Source of the DNA: an uncultured Rhodospirillaceae bacterium
GTDB lineage: Bacteria; Pseudomonadota; Alphaproteobacteria; Rhodospirillales; Rhodospirillaceae
Reading direction: 5' to 3'
DNA length: 64,000 bases
Assembly: GCA_943787205.1 (NCBI GenBank)
Contig: CALSLN010000006.1
Span: 62,001-126,000 of the forward strand
In this document: piece after piece, positions 44,985 through 54,025 of the stretch
How positions within the stretch are numbered: position 1 is the stretch's first letter
Layout of the letters: each line of letters opens with the position of its first letter
The notes under the pieces: model-generated
Databases searched by the model: none
Seen by the model: the letters and a program-made list of their open reading frames with translations, nothing else
Told to the model about the DNA's origin: nothing
Program-made: the position numbers and the translations under genes

Positions 44985-46081
44985 TTATAGAGCCCCAGAC
45001 CCCGTCGGTGGACCGGCAACGTGAGCCGGACGCTTTTCGACCCAATCATACTCTGGGTTTTCCGGTGGCACGTCTGCCGCGTAGCAAGACCAGGTGTCGA
45101 CGCGGAAACTCTCCATCTCCCATTTATCTGGCAGCGTCAAATACTCGGGCGCGTGCTTCTCAATATACTTCAGCATTTTTGGACGTACGTCCATCGTACC
45201 CGGCAGCCCTTTGTGGCTGAACATACGACCGAACAACTGCACATCTTCCAGGCCGTTGCCATTCATCTGCATCCACGGCCAAGCCTGAGACATACGCGAG
45301 AACCCAGCGGTGAATCTGGCGGTCGGCAAGCTGCGGTCTTCAACTTCGTCTTTAGACATATTAAAGGTGAAGTGCTCGGACGGCGAAATACGCGCGCCCG
45401 TTGACGACAGGGGCCAGCCTTCTGGCGTGACCGGGTTGGTGTATTCGTGGGTGTAATCAAAATTCAACATGAGATCATCACCGAAGGATTGAAACGGAAG
45501 AATGAAGGGAATGTTGCCGGTTTCATCGGGGAAAACCGTGCCTTCATTCATTTTGGTCGGCGCATCCGTCGCCTTGCCAAAGTTAAAGGACGACATATTG
45601 TTATCCATGTTGCGCACCAGCAACGGATTGTAAAAATGATAGACAGGAAGAGTTTTTCCGGTGAGCGGGTTTTCCCACGTTTCCAGAATCTCCCCGGTCT
45701 GCAAGTCAGTGAAGTACCCCGTTTCCCGTGATACCCGAGTCAGGGTACCGTCTGGTTCCCACCGCGCTTGGAGAACGCCCGTTCCTTCATAGCCAAACAC
45801 GGGAATCATTCGGCTGTTACCCACCCGCATGTACATCAGGCCGTGAAAGCAACCGATGGCCGGCTGCTCAAAGGACGAGTAGATTTTGGCGAAGGCATAG
45901 AGGTTGTCTTTTGGATCGTTGTAGTCAATGCCACCATCTGACGCCGGAGCCGCCGCTGACACTGGCGATGATGCCAAAGCACCTGCGCACCCATTGCTCC
46001 AGCACCGAAGCCTTTTAAGACAGAGCGTCTCGACGCCTCTGGATTGGAAATGGGGTCTACACTGAACACTGACGGTAACAT
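44985..46081 (-). CDS. DUF1838 family protein, second copy, Tat-exported (frameshifted)
   Basis: A protein of about 365 residues, paralogous to the one at 36.4 kb but longer. The start at 46081 gives MLPSVFSVDPISNPEASRRS then VLKGFGAGAMGA, a twin-arginine signal. An indel near 45990 separates it from the main frame (ALASSPVSAAAPASDGGIDYNDPKDNLYAFAKIYSS in pieces). DUF1838 landmarks are GCFHGLMYMRVGNSRM, TWENPLTGKTLPVYHFYNP and FSRMSQAWPWMQMNGNG. The second copy conserves a WxWMQM/PWMEM-type segment shared with the first. Function is unknown. It converges on the PepSY-like gene and is divergent from the nitrilase-like gene. Confidence 0.85.
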
Positions 46082-46198
46082 GGCACGCCTCCCTAAAATG
46101 AAGCATCACCCTAGGCTGGCGTTTAGAGGCGTGTAAACCGCCACAGACGATCTATGGTTAACTGGCGACTATGGCCACACTATTGGAAAGGCACTGAC

Positions 46199-47213
46199 AT
46201 GCGGCGACGCGATTTAATAAAAGCAGCAACGGCTCTCACGGCGATGGGCTTGTCTAAGTCATCAAGCGCCATAGCCGCTGAAAGTATGACACCACAATCA
46301 GCGCGCCCCGCCTTCAAGGCTGCGGTCATGCGCCTTCCTGTGCTTGTACCGCCCAGTGAAGACGCCCTCAACGATGTCCGCCGACGCAATGCGGAGGCGA
46401 TGGTCGAAGCCATCGAGAACGTGATGCGGGTCGGCCTCTTCGAAGCCGCGTGTCATTAGCTTTCCAGTGCTGCAGTTCACGTCTGCGCGGCGGGCTGTTT
46501 CAGGTGTTCCCATGTCCAGGGTTGCTGTCGACTTGGTATCAGAACCCTTAGACAAAGGTATCTTTGCGCCTGTGGTGGAAGCATGTCGGCGTCACAACTG
46601 CTATGTCGCAACAAGCACACAAGAAAAGGTGCCTCAAAAAGAAGGTTGGTTCTTTCACACAGGCTTCATTATGGGGCCTGAGGGACTGGTTCTACGGTCG
46701 CCCAAAGCCCAGGCACAGAGCGCACCGTCAGTCGCCTACCTTCGTGATATCAAGGACGAATACAAAAGCATCTTCGGTGAAAACTCGATCATGCCGGTCG
46801 CAAAGACACCCATTGGCACCCTCGCCTGTTTCGTTGAGGGTGAGGCAGAAGTCTTAGAAGCAAGCCGCCTTTTAGCGTCTAAAGGTGCGGAGGTTATTCT
46901 CCATACAAGCATGGAAGACGATGAAATACCCTGGACCGCACTCAAACAAGCGATTGGTTTTCAATGTCATGTCTTTCTTCTAACCGGTGCGACATCGCGA
47001 CTGATTTATGCGGATAACCCCGCAGGCGAATGGGCGGGTGGCAGCGCCACAATCATCGGGCCTGATGGTCGGCTCCTCGCCGAAAAAGGAGGACAGGACG
47101 AAGGGTACGCTGTGGCAAATATCGATCTCGCAGCTATCGATGCCGCGCGTGAGAAATTCGGCCGCAACACCGTTCCCGCGTGGGATCTCTATACTGATTT
47201 GTACAGTCAATAG
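46199..47213 (+). CDS. Nitrilase/carbon-nitrogen hydrolase family protein, Tat-exported (frameshifted)
   Basis: A protein of about 338 residues. MRRRDLIKAATALTAMGLSK is a twin-arginine signal with a cleavage site after AIAA. The nitrilase fold follows: KPRVISFPVLQFTSA, CYVATSTQEK, FIMGPEGLVLRSPKAQAQ, GTLACFVEGEAEVLEASRLLASKGAEVILHTS, and SATIIGPDGRLLAEKG. The catalytic Cys (GTLACF) and probably the Lys are present, but the Glu expected after FP is a Val (FPVLQF). One indel near 46443 divides the gene. Most relatives are cytoplasmic, so export is unusual. It precedes an alpha/beta hydrolase with a similar signal. Confidence 0.85.
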
Positions 47214-47321
47214 CGGGGGCCTACCCTTCAAGGCATCACCAAGGGATGAACGTGCGTGCAAACCGTGCGCCCACACGGCATGATCCATGCTTATCGTAGA
47301 GCATATATCTGAGGGGACCCG

Positions 47322-48275
47322 ATGCTGACACGACGCACAATGATGGGAGGAACGGCGGCCACTGCTTTGCCGCTTTCAACCCCTGTTGCGTCCAACGGGA
47401 CCGCCCACGCGGCAGAGACAAAATCAAATCAGGGAGTAAGACCAATGGACGTCGATCGCGCGTTTGTACGCATTGAAGAAGGCCTGGTGCATTACCGGCA
47501 CGCTGGGGAAGACACTGCCGATGGTCCGTTGCCTTTGTATATGATGCATGCCGGGCCTGGCTCGTCTAAAGGTCTTACGGGTTTAGTTGCAGCCTTTGGC
47601 GAAACGCGCCGCAGCATCGCCCCCGATACTTTGGGATTTGGTGAGTCTGTCCCGCCCACGCCTGAAGAGCCTGACCTGATCTATTACGCCGACAGCGTCG
47701 TGCGGATATGGGACAAGCTGGGGCTCGATAAAGTTGACGTCTATGGCGGCCACACGGGCGCAAACATTGGCATGGAAATAGCCATCGCCCATCCCGACCG
47801 AGTGCGCAAGCTGGTGTTTGATGGGGTCGCGTTGTTTGACCCTGCCCTCTCTGCCGACATGCTGAAAAATTATGCGCCGAAGATTAAGCCGCAAGCAAAC
47901 GGCGAGCACTTTATTTGGGCGTGGAACTTCATGCGAGATATGGGTCTCTACTTCCCTTATTACATGAGGGACAAGGAACATTATTTAGGCAAAGAGCCTT
48001 GGCCAACCGAAAGCCTACATAGCAGCGTCATGGAAGTTATGAAGGCGTTAGACCATTACTACAAAGGGTACAACGCAGTGTTCCGTCACAAGACGCATGA
48101 CCGTTTGCCGCTCATCACTGTTCCAACATTCTGCATGGCCCACGAAGCTGATCCGTTGCATACCTCTGTGGAAGAAGCCGCAGCCCTGGTGCCCAACTCA
48201 GAGCACCTGGTGCTGCCTTTTAATTCGGGTACACAAGACAAAGCGGATGCCATTATCAAATACTTGGATACTTAA
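47322..48275 (+). CDS. Alpha/beta-fold hydrolase, Tat-exported, with Thr at the nucleophile position
   Basis: A 317-residue protein with a twin-arginine signal (MLTRRTMMGGTAATALPLST, cut after AHA). The fold is visible in MMHAGPGSSKG (oxyanion-hole loop HAGPG), SIAPDTLGFGESVP, LGLDKVDVYGGHTGANIGMEIA (nucleophile elbow) and RLPLITVPTFCMAHEADPLHT with the Asp/His region. The elbow reads GGHTGA, with Thr145 where Ser, Asp or Cys is usual; some related hydrolases also have GHHTGA. Substrate is unknown. It is 108 bp downstream of the nitrilase-like gene and joins the next gene with no gap. Confidence 0.88.
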   Translation: MLTRRTMMGGTAATALPLSTPVASNGTAHAAETKSNQGVRPMDVDRAFVRIEEGLVHYRHAGEDTADGPLPLYMMHAGPGSSKGLTGLVAAFGETRRSIAPDTLGFGESVPPTPEEPDLIYYADSVVRIWDKLGLDKVDVYGGHTGANIGMEIAIAHPDRVRKLVFDGVALFDPALSADMLKNYAPKIKPQANGEHFIWAWNFMRDMGLYFPYYMRDKEHYLGKEPWPTESLHSSVMEVMKALDHYYKGYNAVFRHKTHDRLPLITVPTFCMAHEADPLHTSVEEAAALVPNSEHLVLPFNSGTQDKADAIIKYLDT

Positions 48276-48980
48276 ATGAAACTTCTCCACACCGTTGTTG
48301 CGTTTAGTCTTTTTGCTTTCGCCAGTAGCGCCTCTGCACAAGAATCTAAACTTTCGGCCTTTCCGTTCTGGCAAAACATGTCGGGGTGGTGGGCCAGCGA
48401 GAACACGTATTTTACATCGGACATGGACTACACGGTGCGGTCCTATAACAGCTTGGTCTACATCGAGTTGGACGGGACAAAGTTCCGAGAAAGCGAACAT
48501 CGGTTTTATCCAGCCGGGATCGCCACATCGCGCTACGGCAAAGGCCTGATGGCCGAGGGCGAAGGCATTGAACTGATCATCATCACCGAAGGTGAGTTGA
48601 TTGACGACGAGGGCACCTTGGGAAACATTGGGACTGATCACGCCGGTGGGCCGAGCGATCCAGCCGTCGTTTACACCGTTCTCGGCGACAATGACGGTGT
48701 ACGCCTCAAACCCAATCCGAAGACCGGCGTCGACTCCTACCGCATGTACTTTAATTTCACGACGCCCAACCACCGTTTTCGATCCAACTTTGGAATCGTT
48801 TACGAAGAAGACAAAGACGTCGGCGGATTGCGGGCATTTATATTGTATCGGGACAAACGGATGGAGCAGTCAGACTTTGAGGCCAAGCGTGCCGAGTTCA
48901 GACAGCGCCACAACGTGAAAGTGATCAGCGTCGCCGACCCGGACAACCCGGGTCAGTCTCTCGTCACCCGGTTGGATTAG
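48276..48980 (+). CDS. Exported protein of unknown function
   Basis: A 234-residue protein with a Sec signal (MKLLHTVVAFSLFAFASSAS, cut after ASA). The ATG follows the stop of the alpha/beta hydrolase gene directly (TAAATG), so translation is coupled. The body starts FPFWQNMSGWWASENTYFTSDMDY, continues YNSLVYIELDGTKFRESEHRFYPAG, and ends GGLRAFILYRDKRM, then a Lys/Arg-rich tail. A predominantly beta, aromatic-rich protein like this could be lipocalin- or heme-oxygenase-like, but no family is recognised. The stop overlaps the end of the convergent DsbA-like gene. Confidence 0.75.
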   Translation: MKLLHTVVAFSLFAFASSASAQESKLSAFPFWQNMSGWWASENTYFTSDMDYTVRSYNSLVYIELDGTKFRESEHRFYPAGIATSRYGKGLMAEGEGIELIIITEGELIDDEGTLGNIGTDHAGGPSDPAVVYTVLGDNDGVRLKPNPKTGVDSYRMYFNFTTPNHRFRSNFGIVYEEDKDVGGLRAFILYRDKRMEQSDFEAKRAEFRQRHNVKVISVADPDNPGQSLVTRLD

Positions 48981-49624
48981 TTTTTGGCGCGGGCTTCCGC
49001 GACTTCTTTGGGGAAATCAATCGCTGACGTCACTGTATCGGACGACAAACCCGAGAGCACTTTACCTTTTATGATATAGCCGGGGATGACGTTAATCCTC
49101 AGTTTGCGGGCCAGATTGAAATTCTCGAACAATTGGTCGGTCACCGTTGTTGAATTCATGTCTTGCTTGAGGCGTTCAACGTCTAGGCCCACATTTGCCG
49201 CAATCTTAAACACACGGGCGCCGTCTTCCAGCGGCCCGCGGTGCCCCATCATCGCGTTGTGAAATTCTGCATGCTTGCCTTGCATAGCTGCCGCCAATGC
49301 CGCCTTAGAGGCGGTAAGTGAGACTGACCCAAGAATTGGGAAATCTTTGATCACAAATTTGATGTTTCCGTCGCTTTTGACCAATTCTTTAAGACGTGGT
49401 TCTGCCGCTTTGCAGAACGGGCACTGGTAGTCAAAAAACTCAACGATTGTGACATCGCCATTGGGGTTGCCCATCATCGGTGTACCGGGGTCTTGCTCAA
49501 GATCCAGTACATAACGGACGGCGCGGGCATCTGCGTCCTGCTGGAGTTTCGCATCTATTGCCGACGCTGATGTCGCCAAACCAAGCGCTAGTGTTACTAC
49601 AGAAAGAAATGTTAACGCTCGCAT
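48977..49624 (-). CDS. DsbA/Com1-family thiol-disulfide oxidoreductase
   Basis: A 215-residue periplasmic thioredoxin-fold protein. MRALTFLSVVTLALGLATSA is the signal, cut after ASA. The active site is CPFC in FFDYQCPFCKAAEPRLK, the fold is continued by FVIKDFPILGSVSLTASKAAL, and the cis-Pro loop is INVIPGYIIKGKVL. Such proteins form disulfides in exported substrates, and this region is rich in exported enzymes. The start at 49624 gives a standard signal; an upstream ATG at 49642 adds six residues. Confidence 0.92.
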   Translation of the reverse strand: MRALTFLSVVTLALGLATSASAIDAKLQQDADARAVRYVLDLEQDPGTPMMGNPNGDVTIVEFFDYQCPFCKAAEPRLKELVKSDGNIKFVIKDFPILGSVSLTASKAALAAAMQGKHAEFHNAMMGHRGPLEDGARVFKIAANVGLDVERLKQDMNSTTVTDQLFENFNLARKLRINVIPGYIIKGKVLSGLSSDTVTSAIDFPKEVAEARAKN

Positions 49625-49841
49625 GATGCCGCCGTCACCCAATTAAGCCTATAAATTGTTCATGCCTTAATCATGGGCGCTCGTCGATCAAAAGGACCGC
49701 GTCACACAGGCTTGTGAACAAAGGTCCGGACGAACTGACCTCAAAATATATGAAATAGTGCAAGCATGAGCAAGGGTTACGCGCGCTCATCTCTGCGACC
49801 AATTCATGCAAATGGCATTTTAAATATTCGTGACTGCGTTT

Positions 49842-50399
49842 CTACTCAAGGCACCTGATTAGGGCGACATCGTAATATTCGTGAAGCTTCCACGCATGCT
49901 GCTTCATCTCTTCGGCATGAGATTTAAAGTCTGCAAATTCTTGATCTAGAGAATGTCCAAAGAATTCTTCAAGTACAGACTCTGGGCCGGCTATCGCCGC
50001 TAGGTCCGGCTTCTCACATACGATAATGAAACTCATGGCCTCATCAAAAACTGCATAATCACCGGGTTCGTACTTAAAGTTGACTTCGGAAAGCCCTACC
50101 TCATCGGCTGAAAATTCCGCAGCCACACATACTCCCTGACGCATAGCTTCTTGAGCAGGAACACCTATCCACTCGCCAATAGCTAGTGATATTAAATGCT
50201 CGTTCCCCTTGCGTTCAATGTAGTTTTTTATCTGTGGTAACCACTCACAGACAGATTCTTCAGTCTGCAATATCCTGCACCAGCGCCTAGTTTGCAGCGC
50301 CTCGTTCGATATCCAGTGCTTTCTATCTAGCAATGGCTCAACCAAGGAAATGAGCCGTTCTACTCTGCGAGCGTCACCTATTTCTATGATCATTTCCAA
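49842..50399 (-). CDS. Hypothetical protein
   Basis: A 185-residue soluble protein, mostly helical (VERLISLVEPLLDRKHW, ESVCEWLPQIKNYIERKGNEHLISLAIGEWIG, EFADFKSHAEEMKQHAWKLHEYYD), with no signal peptide, which sets it apart from its neighbours. An ATG at 50393 would shorten it by two residues. Weak AT-rich flanks (about 200 bp before and 60 bp after) and no operon partner make it look like an isolated accessory gene. No family is recognised. Confidence 0.6.
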   Translation of the reverse strand: MEMIIEIGDARRVERLISLVEPLLDRKHWISNEALQTRRWCRILQTEESVCEWLPQIKNYIERKGNEHLISLAIGEWIGVPAQEAMRQGVCVAAEFSADEVGLSEVNFKYEPGDYAVFDEAMSFIIVCEKPDLAAIAGPESVLEEFFGHSLDQEFADFKSHAEEMKQHAWKLHEYYDVALIRCLE

Positions 50400-50457
50400 A
50401 CCCTAGCTTCCAACGTATCTGAGCTTAGCGGTATGTCGTACGCATTCCTGCGTGGAA

Positions 50458-52272
50458 CTACGTGCCGATTACCTCAACAATCCAATCTCTCACCTGGCTT
50501 TCGAGCACATCGAGGGGAAGCGCACCGCTGGCCAGCACAACATCGTGATAGGCGCGAATGTCAAAGGCGGCGCCAAGCGCCACTTCTGCCTCGCGACGCA
50601 ACTCTAGAATTTTCAACATGCCGATTTTGTAAGCCGTCGCCTGGCCCGGCATGACGATGTAGCGCTCGATGGATTTCACAGTTTCCGCTTCGGGGGCCGG
50701 TGTATTCTCTTGGAGGTAGGTAATAGCCTGTTCGCGGGTCCAGCGTTTGTCGTGCAGGCCGGTGTCTACGACCAAACGGCAAGCGCGCCATAGCTCCATA
50801 GAAAGACGCCCGAAGTCTGCATAGGGGTCTTCATAGAAGCCCATTTCCTTCGGCAGAAACTCTGAGTACAGCCCCCAGCCTTCGATATAGGCAGTGTATC
50901 CGCCATAGCGACGGAACTTAGGTACACCTTCAAGCTCTTGAGCAATGGCTATCTGCATATGATGCCCAGGAATGGCTTCGTGAAATGCAAGGGCGTCCAG
51001 CTCGTACACAGCCATGTCGGCCATATCGTAGAGGTTGACGTAATAGGTGCCCGGTCGAGACCCATCTGGTGATGGCGATTGATAGAACGCCTTGCCGGCC
51101 GATCGTTCGCGGAAGGCCTCGACCCGTTTCACCGAGAGTGACGCTTCAGGCAACGTCGCGAAGGCCGTGTCCAGACGCGCGCCCATTTCGCCAATCAGCC
51201 GATCCGTCTTTTGCAGGTACTGATCCCGCCCCTCATCCGTATTGGGATAATAGAACTGCGGGTCGTCACGCATGAAGGCAAAGAACTCCTGTAGATCTCC
51301 GTCAAAACCGACTTGGGTCATAATCCCGCGCATCTCATCGTGGATACGGGCGACCTCGGATAGACCGAGATCGTGAATTTCCGTGGCAGTGAGGTCCGTC
51401 GTGGTCATCTCTCGCAAAAGATATTTGTAATACGCCTCGCCGTCCGGGTGCTTCCATGCGCCGTCATCAGACGTGGCAAGCGCCTGTTGCTCCAGGACCA
51501 ATGTTTTGAGGTCCGCGTACGCCGGTGCCACCGCGTTGAGCAAGGCTTGCTCAGCCTGAACGATCAACGCCGCCTTTTCGTCCGCACTGATTTCGAGCGC
51601 ACCGACTTTCTTGCGAAAGTCTTCAAGTACGGCCGTATCTTCGTTGCTGTCATCGTAAGGTCGACCGCTGAGAACGTTATCGATATCGCGCAACACATGC
51701 GTAAACACGAATTTAGGAGGCAGAATACCCATACCTTGGGACTCGCGCATCTGCGCCATCACACCGCCAAAGTATTCAGGGATACCGTTAAGGCGGGCAA
51801 TGTACGCCTCAGCATCTGTGATCGTATCGACCCGATGAATATTAATTAAAAATGCGGGCGTTTCCGATTGCTCGCCAAACATCTGATTGACGAGATAGGT
51901 ATGGTGGCGGAACTGCTCTCCGGCCAGAATCTTTTCCATTTCGGCTTTGTAGAGCTGATGGCTCAATTGAGCTTGTGGACCGAGACTATCGAAATCGAAG
52001 GCTTCGATGTCGGCGATCGTTTGTGACGCAAGCTCTAACCCTTCGGCTATATGTTCCGGGGAACGATCATCCCACTTGTCGTAGTCATCCTTGATACCAA
52101 GGTAAGATTGCCATGTCGGGCTACGATTGACCCAGAGATCAAACCGCTCATCTAAGAAGGTATTGAAGCGTTCCGTTTCTGTCCCGTCCTGAGAGACTGT
52201 CTCTGGCTCGCCACAAGCCACAAGACCAAATGCCACACCAGCGATTAAAATTCGGGAAAGAGGTCGGTTCAT
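50458..52272 (-). CDS. DUF885 family lipoprotein, predicted metallopeptidase-like
   Basis: A 604-residue protein with a lipoprotein signal (MNRPLSRILIAGVAFGLVAC, lipobox LVAC). DUF885 proteins have a gluzincin-like fold; the zinc motif HEAIPGHHMQ is present along with the downstream Glu in AYIEGWGLYSEFLPKEMG, and the PSPDGSRPGTYYVNLYDM segment precedes it. The family includes peptide- and ester-degrading enzymes and many of unknown substrate. It follows the receptor gene at 52290 by 17 bp on the same strand, so uptake and breakdown of peptides may be linked. Confidence 0.9.
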   Translation of the reverse strand: MNRPLSRILIAGVAFGLVACGEPETVSQDGTETERFNTFLDERFDLWVNRSPTWQSYLGIKDDYDKWDDRSPEHIAEGLELASQTIADIEAFDFDSLGPQAQLSHQLYKAEMEKILAGEQFRHHTYLVNQMFGEQSETPAFLINIHRVDTITDAEAYIARLNGIPEYFGGVMAQMRESQGMGILPPKFVFTHVLRDIDNVLSGRPYDDSNEDTAVLEDFRKKVGALEISADEKAALIVQAEQALLNAVAPAYADLKTLVLEQQALATSDDGAWKHPDGEAYYKYLLREMTTTDLTATEIHDLGLSEVARIHDEMRGIMTQVGFDGDLQEFFAFMRDDPQFYYPNTDEGRDQYLQKTDRLIGEMGARLDTAFATLPEASLSVKRVEAFRERSAGKAFYQSPSPDGSRPGTYYVNLYDMADMAVYELDALAFHEAIPGHHMQIAIAQELEGVPKFRRYGGYTAYIEGWGLYSEFLPKEMGFYEDPYADFGRLSMELWRACRLVVDTGLHDKRWTREQAITYLQENTPAPEAETVKSIERYIVMPGQATAYKIGMLKILELRREAEVALGAAFDIRAYHDVVLASGALPLDVLESQVRDWIVEVIGT

Positions 52273-52289
52273 CCTGGATTTCCTTTTTA

Positions 52290-53882
52290 CTATTCGTCGA
52301 TAAACGACAAATACCGGGTGCGATGAGCATTAGAAATATTATCAATAAAACCCTGAATGCGGTTTGAGACCAAAATACGATTGCTTGCGTAGTCAAGCAT
52401 GATGACAGGGTGATCATCGAGCATGATTTGCTCTGCCTGAGACATGAGCTGCGCTCTCTTTTCCAGGTCTAGCGTCACTGCCGCTTCATTCACGAGCATA
52501 TCAAAATCTGGGTTGCAATATTTTGCCCAATTCATGGGGCCGGAATCACACAACAATAAATACAAGAAATTATAAGGATCGTTGTAATCCGCATGCCAAC
52601 CACCATCTCCCATTTCGTAATCGCCTTGGTCCATCTTGCTATATGAAATGCGCGAATCGTAGGCCGCGATTTCAGCAACAACGCCGGCCCGGCGGAGCAT
52701 AGCGGCAACGGCGGATAACCGACGCGTGTTATCGTAAGAACCCCGATAGGACAATTCGAAACGCAATGGGTTGTCTTCAGAGTACCCTGCCTCTGACAGC
52801 AAGCGCTTTGCCTCCGCCACGCGCTCCGGCATGGCCATGCTGACGAAGTCCACCTGGGCGCCAGCCTGATGGTTCGCCATTTCCGGTGGCACAAACGCAT
52901 AGGCAGATCGCGCACCGACAGCCACGATCCGGTCGTTGATGATTTCACGATCAACAAGCATGGAGACTGCCTTACGCACACGCTTATCGTCGAACGGCGG
53001 CTTGCTCGTGTTCATGGGCAAAAATCTATTCCCAAGGCTGGGAACGACACGGGCTTCGCCTGGAAGTCTTTGCGTCACCTCGTCCAGCATGGTTGAGGGG
53101 AAACCTTCAGTCATCAGGTTCGTATCCAACTCGCCGGTCTCAAACATCTTCAAGCCGGTGCGACTGTCCTCAATCGGATAGTAAAATACCGTATCAATGG
53201 CAACGTTCGCTGCATCATAAAACTTCGGGTTCTTGGACACCTTCACATGGGAGTTCGTCACCCACTCTTGCAGCACATAGGCCCCATTCGTGACCATTCT
53301 TCCCGCCTTAACCCAATCCTCCCCGTGCACGGCAAAGGCATGTTGCGGAATGGGATAGGTCGTGTAGTGAGCCAACAATTGCGTGAAAAACGGAACAGGG
53401 CTTTCCAATGTGATTTCGACCGTCTTCGGGTTGAGCGCCACGACACCGATCTCATCTGGGTTCATCTTACCCGTATTGATCGCCCGGGCATTTTTGATCG
53501 GGAAAAGAAGGGACGCATAACGCGCGGCTGTTACCGGGTCCATAATGCGACGCATGCCAAAAACAAAATCACTCGCCGTCACCGGCACACCATCAGACCA
53601 GAACAAACCCTCTCGCAATGTGAACGTATAGACCAAGCCATCTTCGCTGATCGTCCAGCTTTCAGCAGACCCGGGAACAATATCGCCATTGGCTGCTTCC
53701 GTCGTCAGACCGAGAAACATGTCGCCAATGATTTCGTTTTCCCAGACCCCTGCCGCCCGGTGAGGGTCCAACGTATCCGGCTCTTTGCTATTACCGCGAT
53801 GCAATACAACTTCCGCAAGGGCAACGCTGGTCAGCCCCAACACGAGGGACAGAGCTAAAACGGCATACCGCAACGAGTTCAT
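52290..53882 (-). CDS. OppA-type oligopeptide-binding protein (family 5)
   Basis: A 530-residue periplasmic receptor with a signal (MNSLRYAVLALSLVLGLTSV, cut after ALA). It begins LHRGNSKEPDTLDPHRAAGVWE and shows the OppA-like segments SWTISEDGLVYTFTLREGLFWSDGVPVTASDFVFGMRRI and GAYVLQEWVTNSHVKVSKNPKFYD. OppA/MppA members bind peptides or murein peptides. It is a different branch from the receptors at 4.3 and 27.3 kb, lacking their paired Cys region. The DUF885 lipoprotein follows it, but no permease or ATPase genes are present. Confidence 0.95.
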   Translation of the reverse strand: MNSLRYAVLALSLVLGLTSVALAEVVLHRGNSKEPDTLDPHRAAGVWENEIIGDMFLGLTTEAANGDIVPGSAESWTISEDGLVYTFTLREGLFWSDGVPVTASDFVFGMRRIMDPVTAARYASLLFPIKNARAINTGKMNPDEIGVVALNPKTVEITLESPVPFFTQLLAHYTTYPIPQHAFAVHGEDWVKAGRMVTNGAYVLQEWVTNSHVKVSKNPKFYDAANVAIDTVFYYPIEDSRTGLKMFETGELDTNLMTEGFPSTMLDEVTQRLPGEARVVPSLGNRFLPMNTSKPPFDDKRVRKAVSMLVDREIINDRIVAVGARSAYAFVPPEMANHQAGAQVDFVSMAMPERVAEAKRLLSEAGYSEDNPLRFELSYRGSYDNTRRLSAVAAMLRRAGVVAEIAAYDSRISYSKMDQGDYEMGDGGWHADYNDPYNFLYLLLCDSGPMNWAKYCNPDFDMLVNEAAVTLDLEKRAQLMSQAEQIMLDDHPVIMLDYASNRILVSNRIQGFIDNISNAHRTRYLSFIDE

Positions 53883-54025
53883 ACAGGGCTCCGAAAGGTC
53901 ATGGGATTTATTGGCCGAACCATACCGGTTTGAGCCGTGGATGAGTCAAGGTGATTCAGCACCGCTAGTTGACACAGTCGCCCGGCCCACCCACTCTTTA
54001 CTCCCCTTTCTCAAGCCGAATATGG

